This document shows positions 57,862 to 64,000 of a stretch of 64,000 nt of DNA, piece by piece. The translations under genes were made by a program, and so were the position numbers. The notes beneath the pieces are model-generated. The model made no database searches, had not been told where the DNA came from, and saw only the letters and a list, made by a program, of their open reading frames with translations. The DNA is from Gigaspora rosea. Its lineage: Eukaryota; Glomeromycota; Glomeromycetes; Diversisporales; Gigasporaceae. Position 1 is the first letter of the stretch. Each line of letters begins with the position of its first letter. The stretch covers positions 1 to 64,000 of the forward strand of contig QKWP01000770.1 in NCBI GenBank assembly GCA_003550325.1, given 5' to 3'.

Positions 57862-59822
57862 GTCTAGGGTAAAATTGCAATAGGAGCATTTTTGCTTAGT
57901 AATACAACAGGGGTTACCCTAGTAAAATTGCGAGATAGCTTAGTAATATGAAAGGGGTTACCCAAGGGGTGCACTGAGTGCATGGTGCACTATATAACAT
58001 ATTTCAATAAAATTATACAAATTTCTATAATTCTCTGAATTTTATTAATTTATCATAACTTCTTGATCTAAGTAAACTTGTTTAGCACCAAAAAATACAA
58101 CATATTGGTATATTTTATTTTTCTTAAAATTTGAGTCAAAAATGCTTAATTTTGAATTTTTGATGAAAATTTCCAAAATTAAGTATCTTTTCTTCAAATT
58201 TTAAAAAAAGTAAAATAAAATATATTAATTTGATGTATTTTTGGTGCTTAACAAGTTTTCTTAGAACAAGAAGTTATGATCAATTAGTAAAATTTAGAAA
58301 ATAATAGAAATTTGTATAATTTTATTAATAAAATTATACAAATTTCTATTATTCTCTAAATTTTATTAATTGATCATAACTTCTTGATCGAAGTAAACTT
58401 GTTAAGCACCAAAAAATATATCAAATCAGCATATTTTATTTTACTTTTCTTAAAATTTGAAGAAAAGATGCTTAATTTTGGAAATTTTTATCAAAAATTC
58501 AAAATTAAGCATCTTTTCTTCAAATTTTAAGAAAAAAAAAATAAAATATGCCAATTTGATATATTTTTTGGTGCTTAACAAGTTTACTTAGTGCAAGAAG
58601 TTATGATCAATTAGTAAAATTTAGAGAATCATAGAAATTTGTATAATTTTATTAATAAAATTATACAAAATGCTATGATTCTCTAAATTTTACTAACTGA
58701 TTTATACTTTTCACTATAAGTAAACTTGTTCAATATCAAAAAATACATATATTTTTATTCAAACTCAAACTAGTTTGCAAAATTTGGACTAGCCTGACCA
58801 AACTATGATTGAGTTTGAGTTTAGTATAAAGTTTTAAGAATAAAATTTAGAGTTTGAGTCTGGTCTGAACTAGACCAAAACCCAAAATCACTAGTTCATA
58901 TGAATACCAGACTGAATCTGAACATGTTCATGAACTTATGAACTGAACCTGAACTGAACCTGAACCAGTTCTAAAAGTTCAATACTGAACCTGAACCTGA
59001 ACATGTTTTAAAAAATGTTTAGGTTCAGGTTCTATACTGAACCTGAACCTGAACTTGATCTAAGTTCAGTTCAGTTCAGGTTCATAGGAACACTAGATAA
59101 GCTATACCTAAAATAAAATAGTACAAGAAGAGAAATTTTAAAAGAGATATATATATATAAAGTTGATGTACAGGGAAACTTATAAGTAAATTTTAGCATT
59201 ATTGCCAACATCTAAAATTCAAATGTGAATTTAATCAAATTGCAATTTGATTGAATTCGCTGATTTGAATTTTAGATATTGGTAATAATGTTAATTTTTA
59301 CTTATGTACCTATTAATCCATGATATGAAGATGTCACTCTTTTCAGCTCATTATAATAAGATTTCAACAGGTTGTAGAGGTAGCCTGCAAAAACAGAGAA
59401 GAATGTTAGCATGCCCATAAACCCTACTGCTATGTATTACTTTTTAGTTTCTTTCAAAAAATTTATAGACAGCAAGAACTTTGCTACGATTGGTAACTTC
59501 TTAAACAAATTTCTCGCAACTGATTTTTGTCCTTTTATGCATCTCCACAACTATAATATCTCAAAATTATTTTTCGTAGATTTTGAGCAACCAAGTTCTC
59601 ATTATATTGATGATACAAAGAATCAAGTCATATTCTTGTTCACTATTATTTAACCCAGGGAATACTTTTTTAATACTTTTTGTCTCAATACTACTTTGAT
59701 CAGAAAGTATATATTAGAGACTAGTGACCAAACTTACTACAGATTATTTTTAATGCTCTCCAATAGTGCACTATCTTCAGCACTAACAAGAAAATGAGTG
59801 CCTACATCACAGCAGCTATAGG

Positions 59823-60277
59823 CAGTGTTGTCACTTGAACGTTTTTTGGACATTTTGAACATTTTTTCAAATTAAAATTACTTAAAATTTTATTAAAATA
59901 ATCTATTTTAATTTTTTCACCAATGAGTCCAGCACCTAAAAAAATNGCGCAGTATTTCAAGTACGCGCATGTGCGCTATTTCAAAACCAACCTAGTTTTT
60001 TATGCACCAAAGAGATTTCAAAATAGTGCCTGTGTGCAGTGTTGTTACTTGGACGTTTTTTGGACATTTTGGACATTTTTTCAAATTAAAATTATTTAAA
60101 TTTTATTAAGATAATCTATTTTAATTTTTTCACCAATGAGTCCAGCACCTAAAAAAATATATAATTATATATTTTTTTAAATTACTTTATTGATTAGTTA
60201 AACATGGGACATAGGCTTGGACGATCTTGGACATTGGACAAAAAATATAGTATGAACATGTTCAAGTGACAACACTG
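59823..60277. mobile_element. hAT-like MITE, 455 bp, with internal partial copy
   Basis: CAGTGTTGTCACTTGAAC at the left and its exact complement at the right. GCTATAGG flanks both sides exactly (59815-59822 and 60278-60285). A second CAGTGTTGTTACTTGGAC start at about 60036 begins a near-repeat of the first 130 bases. An undetermined base (n) lies at 59946. Confidence 0.85.
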
Positions 60278-61175
60278 GCTATAGGTATCACAATTATATA
60301 GAGTAAAAAGGTGCCAAGAATATCTGTTAGTCTTATAAGTAAAATCAATAAGTGCTAACTACCTGTAATTCTGAAGTTTTTTTAGCTAGGCAGGATATGC
60401 AAAAATGATATCTCTAGTGTTATGTTGATAAACACGATAGTTCAACTTTATATTCCTACTCAATTAAATATGATACAGAATTTGAAAAATCAATTTTAAA
60501 ACAAGAATTACCAACAAGATAAGATTCAACGGGCCTGCGAATTTTATACTTAATGTTGGTCACTTTCTTTCATTTTAGTTTATATGCACTAGAGCTAAAA
60601 CCCAACTTAATTATTGCATATTCTTTGCTAGCAGCAATTATCGCTAAAGGCGAATAATTTTTAACTGCCTCTTTTTCTGCAAGTGTTCTAATTGCTTTAG
60701 AACATTTGATTCTCTTGATTTCTTCTAATAAATATGTATGATTTGGGAATTTTTATAATATTTAACCTTTACTTGGTTTGATAAATTAATCATGAAATTT
60801 TATTTTTGCTTCACATAGTCCCACTGGCATGTCTTTGTCATTTAGCATTTTTTATCAGAATATTTTTTTGGCGAGTGCTTAACTCCAGGTGTTTTGTAAA
60901 ATGGCAAGTAAACTCTTTTAATATATCACTATTTACATTTTTATAGGAATTCCATTGTGTCATACATTGGTTACCAACAGCTACCAAACATTATTAAAAT
61001 CCTCTAACAGAATCTCCAAAGGCAAATTTATATCAAAAAGAAGGCCTCTCTTTTTATCCAAAGTAAAATTCGTTATTAACACAGCTTCTGACAGAGCAAT
61101 ACAAGACAAGTCTATATTTGCTGCTCACAATATTGAATATAAAATAGAAAAAAAATTATAAAAGCAAATCATTAA

Positions 61176-61708
61176 TTACTGATCCGGATAAGATCAGCAC
61201 TACTTTTATATTAAAATTTGGGGGAAATTACTATGTTTTCATTATATGCTGAAATCTGACAACGTTACTATGATAAATAATTTTTTTATTAAGTTAACAG
61301 CTCAAGTCAATTAATTGAAAGTTGTAGAGCCTACTGAAGTGCATCTAATAGTAGTTAGATCATTCAAATCGGCCCAGTGTATGCTAAGTTATCATTAAAA
61401 AACGATTGGCTGACTATATAAAATTTCTAGTTTGTTTGTATAGAATTTTATATAGTCGGGCAATTGTTTTTAGTGATATCTCAGTTTATACTAGGCCAAT
61501 TTGAATGTTTTAACCACTATTAGATGCGTCTCAGTGAGCTCTACAACTTTCAATTAATTGACTTGAGCTGTTAACTTAATAAAAAAATTATTTATCATCG
61601 TAACAGTTGTCAGATTTCAGCATATAATAAAAGTTCATATTGTACTTAACCCCAAAATTTACTATTGTCCCAATATGGTAATAGTGCCAATTTTAGCTGG
61701 ATCAGCAA
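61176..61708. mobile_element. TTAA-flanked palindromic MITE, 533 bp
   Basis: TTACTGATCC and, inverted, TTGCTGATCC, each next to TTAA. Inside, arms of about 170 bp (from 61240 and to 61628) are close reverse complements around an AT-rich centre. TTAA duplications fit piggyBac- or Kolobok-type elements. No coding sequence. Confidence 0.75.
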
Positions 61709-62099
61709 TTAAGGGCTTTAAATTAGTGCTAAAGTATGGTTTAATAAAAACTAGCAGAAAATATAACAATTAAAATTATGTAATTGCGTATATTTGAAGT
61801 TCAGTATCAAGTATTTTTTAAAGAAAAAAAATTATATAAAAAAAAGATTTGTGAAAAAGCAAATCTAAAAATAAAATAAGACCACAGAAATTAATGTAAA
61901 GACTGCAGGAGAAATCAAACTAAACAACATGGCTTAATTAAAACTTGTGTTAGTGTTTGGGTTAATATTTTGAAAAGCAAAGCCTAAAAAAACTTGATTG
62001 CTTTTTTGCTGACAAATTAACAATCTCTGATTAATTATTGTTATCACTTTATCTAGCCAATAAAATTTTTCACGTGATTCTGCTTTGCTTTAGACATAC
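61709..62099. other. Spacer
   Basis: No gene or clear repeat seen. Confidence 0.4.
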
Positions 62100-62580
62100 C
62101 CCAAATAAAAATAAATTAAAAAAAATAAAAATTATTAAAAATATAAATGAATTAAAAAAATAATTAAAATTAATTTAAAAAAATAAAACCAAATTAAAAA
62201 AAAATAAAAAAAATAAATTGAATTTAAAAACAATATAAAAAAATAAATTAAGATAGATTAAAAAAAAATAAAAATTAATTTTAAAACAAATTAAAAAAAT
62301 AAACTAATTAAAAACTAATTAAAAAAATAAAAATAATTTAAAAAAAAATATAGCAAATTAAAAAAAATAAAAATTATTAAAAATATAAATGAATTAAAAA
62401 AATAATAAAAATTAATTTAAAAAAATAAAACCAAATTAAAAAAATGAAAAATAAAATTGAATTTAATAAAAATAATATAAAAAAATAAATTAAAAAGATA
62501 AAATAAATTTAAAATAAAATAAAAAAATAATTTATAAAAATAAAAATATAAACAAGAAAAAAATAAATAATAAAAAAGGA
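62100..62580. repeat. A-rich tract with a ~243-bp internal duplication
   Basis: AAATTAAAAAAATAAAAAT-type sequence. A block of about 100 bases from about 62113 is repeated almost exactly from about 62356. Confidence 0.7.
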
Positions 62581-63198
62581 TAAACCTATACAATGCACTC
62601 TGTGATATACTAGTATATATTTAAATCTTAACAAAATAATTTTATATAACAAAAACTTAAAATTAATATGAGATTAGAGTTAGAGTTAGAGGTTAAAGCA
62701 AAATAATAACTTATATCATAATTTTGCAAGAAATTTTTTTTGTTAGAGCTCGAAAAGTAGTTATATAAACAAAATTTTTTGATAATACAAAGTTTAGAAA
62801 ATTTTAGTACACAAAGGAAATTTGCACATTACACCTAATTTTTAAATTTAATTTAGTTAGTTTGAGTATGATATACAAGCACAATGCAGGGGATGCGAAG
62901 CCTAGAAAACTCCAATAAAAAATAAAAAAATAATTTAAAATAAAAAATTAAAAAAATAAAAATGATCTAAAAATAAAAATACTATATTTGATAAGAGAAT
63001 TATAATACAACAGGGTGAACCCCGCATTGCTTGCTAGTAAAACCCACGTTGATTAGCTAAATTAGGTAAAATTCGCATTGTTCATGTGTAAAAAATGTAA
63101 ATCCACTTTTGAATGAGTAAAATCCGCATTTTAATAGATAAAATATGTAAAACATGCTTTTAAAATATAAAACCCATATTTGAATATATAAAATTTGA
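62581..63198. other. Spacer
   Basis: AT-rich, with AAATCCGCATT/AAAACCCACGTT-like short words at 63040-63190. The 65-codon minus frame here has no gene-like features. Confidence 0.35.
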
Positions 63199-63909
63199 TA
63201 TGATAATCTTAACTTTAAGCGAAGATATCTTAGCAACCACTTGATCAAATTCAATGAAATATTTTTTATTTGAATTCTATGGATCTATAGAATTCAAGTA
63301 AAAAAATTTTTATCGAATTTGGTCAAGTGGTTGCTAAGATATCTTCGCTCAAAGTTTTAGAAAAAATCAAAACGTCTATCAAAATACAAGCTGCGCCAAA
63401 TTTTTCTAAAGTTTTGAGCGAAGGTAACTTAGTAACCACCTAACTAAATCCTATGAAAAATTTTTTATTTAAATTTTATATTTCCATAGAATTCAAATAA
63501 AAAAATTTTTATCGAATTTGGATAGGTGGTTGCTAAGTTACTTTTGCTCAAAGTTTAGAAAAAAATTAAAACATCTATTAAAATACAAGCTGCGCCAAAT
63601 TTTTCTAAAACTTTGAGCGAAGGTAACTTATCAACCACCTAACCTAAGTCAATAAATTTTTTTATTTGAATTCTATGGATTCATAGTATTCAAATAAAAA
63701 ATTTTCATCAAATTTGATCAGGTGGTTGCTGGTATACCTTTGCTCAAATATTAGAAAAAAATCAAAACGTCTATCAAAATAGAAGTTATGCCAAATTTTT
63801 CTAAAATTTGAGCGAAGATAACTTAGCAACCACCTAATCAAATTCAATAAAAATTTTTTATTTGAATTTTATGGATTCAGAATTCAAATAAAAAAATTTT
63901 CATCAAATT
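63199..63909. repeat. Second palindromic array, four ~197-bp units
   Basis: Units of GATATCTTAGCAACCAC ... TTTGAATTCTATGGAT ... complement, linked by a TCAAAACGTCTATCAAAATA and AAGCTGCGCCAAATTTTTC spacer. Anchors lie at about 63232, 63430, 63630 and 63825. Same core as 54010-55385 with a different linker. Confidence 0.7.
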
Positions 63910-64000
63910 AGCATGACGGAAGTTCGATTTATGCATTGTGGTTACACAAGATTTTACATATCAAAAACATAAGGAATAGGGGTATATCATATGACAACTC

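Larger units (their letters stand above)
56202..59095. mobile_element. 2.9-kb palindrome-array element, hAT-like ends (B)
   Basis: Ends TAGAGTTCCGAAATTCAG and, inverted, TAGTGTTCCTATGAACC. GATAAGCT flanks both sides exactly (56194-56201 and 59096-59103). Subterminal parts repeat GAACCTGAACCTGAAC in both orientations. The interior repeats the plan of 21664-23155: palindromes bounded by GGTGCTTAACAAGTTTACTT alternating with palindromes of ATTTTACTTTTCTTAAAATT, period about 320 bp (near 56391, 58088, 58248 and 58570). A second MITE (56628-57861) is inserted. It splits the transposase relic. Confidence 0.82.
55640..60960 (-). pseudogene. MULE/ZSWIM-like transposase relic, split by insertions
   Basis: Minus-strand pieces spread over the region give a recognisable order. 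60760-60530 has NHTYLLEEIKRIKCSKAIRTLAEKEAV. About 59712-59590 has LSDQSSIETKSIKKVFPGLNN and MRTW, typical of MULE/ZSWIM1-3-type transposase cores with an Asp in LSDQS. 56195-56060 has TLDNKRWSDSESAYSNFILK. 55990-55930 has CYCLFHNCYFLPCRHIFHED, a SWIM-type zinc finger. A possible splice acceptor TTTATTTTAG precedes the piece cut by the 2.9-kb element. Stops and frame changes are present. Short plus-strand frames here (59411-59653, 60955-61161) are unrelated. Dead transposase or transposase-derived gene. Confidence 0.65.

Noticed and set aside
56500-57976. A further element with CAGTGCACCC ends around the TTAGGG tract
   Set aside because: The inverted CAGTGCACC words are suggestive, but no matching target duplication was found and several GTGCAC words compete for the right end.

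Overview
The window is a very AT-rich, gene-poor, transposon-saturated piece of a eukaryotic nuclear genome. The best guess is an arbuscular mycorrhizal fungus (Glomeromycotina, Rhizophagus- or Gigaspora-like). Base composition, interstitial TTAGGG/CCCTAA tracts, fungal-type Helitron and Ty3/Gypsy relatives and several transposase types that I associate from memory with these fungi support this. The species call is inference.

Only two genes look intact. They are intronless paralogues at 9568-10656 and 13362-14372 (+). Each has a variable N-terminal part, a ubiquitin-like domain that keeps its terminal Gly-Gly, and a C-terminal domain with an H...Y...E pattern like PARP/ADP-ribosyltransferases. 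They are a direct duplication that includes about 0.75-1 kb of upstream DNA.

Layout: 1-8 kb holds a coding relic, MITEs, dispersed repeats and two tandem arrays. 8-14.4 kb is the duplicated gene pair. 14.5-23.2 kb is MITEs, repeats and a 1.5-kb palindrome-array element. 23.2-26.6 kb is a minus-strand Helitron relic without its helicase. 27-30.5 kb is MITEs and a 650-bp tandem duplication. 30.5-44.9 kb is a nest four levels deep: a hAT-like element with a Ty3/Gypsy LTR element inside it, a 4-kb DNA transposon with a 9-bp target duplication inside that, and a TA-flanked MITE in an intron of its transposase. 45-46.5 kb is a broken gene of a probably multicopy family, hit by a MITE. 47-54 kb is a field of small inverted-repeat elements. 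54-55.4 kb is a palindromic satellite with trimeric higher-order structure. 55.6-61 kb is a MULE/ZSWIM-like transposase relic, split by a 2.9-kb hAT-like element (itself interrupted) and by a smaller MITE. 61-64 kb has a large TTAA-flanked palindrome, an A-rich tract and a second array related to the satellite.

About a dozen elements have hAT-type ends with 8-bp target duplications and eight have TA-flanked ends, so most of the apparently empty DNA is small non-autonomous DNA transposons. All percentages and alignments were judged by eye.
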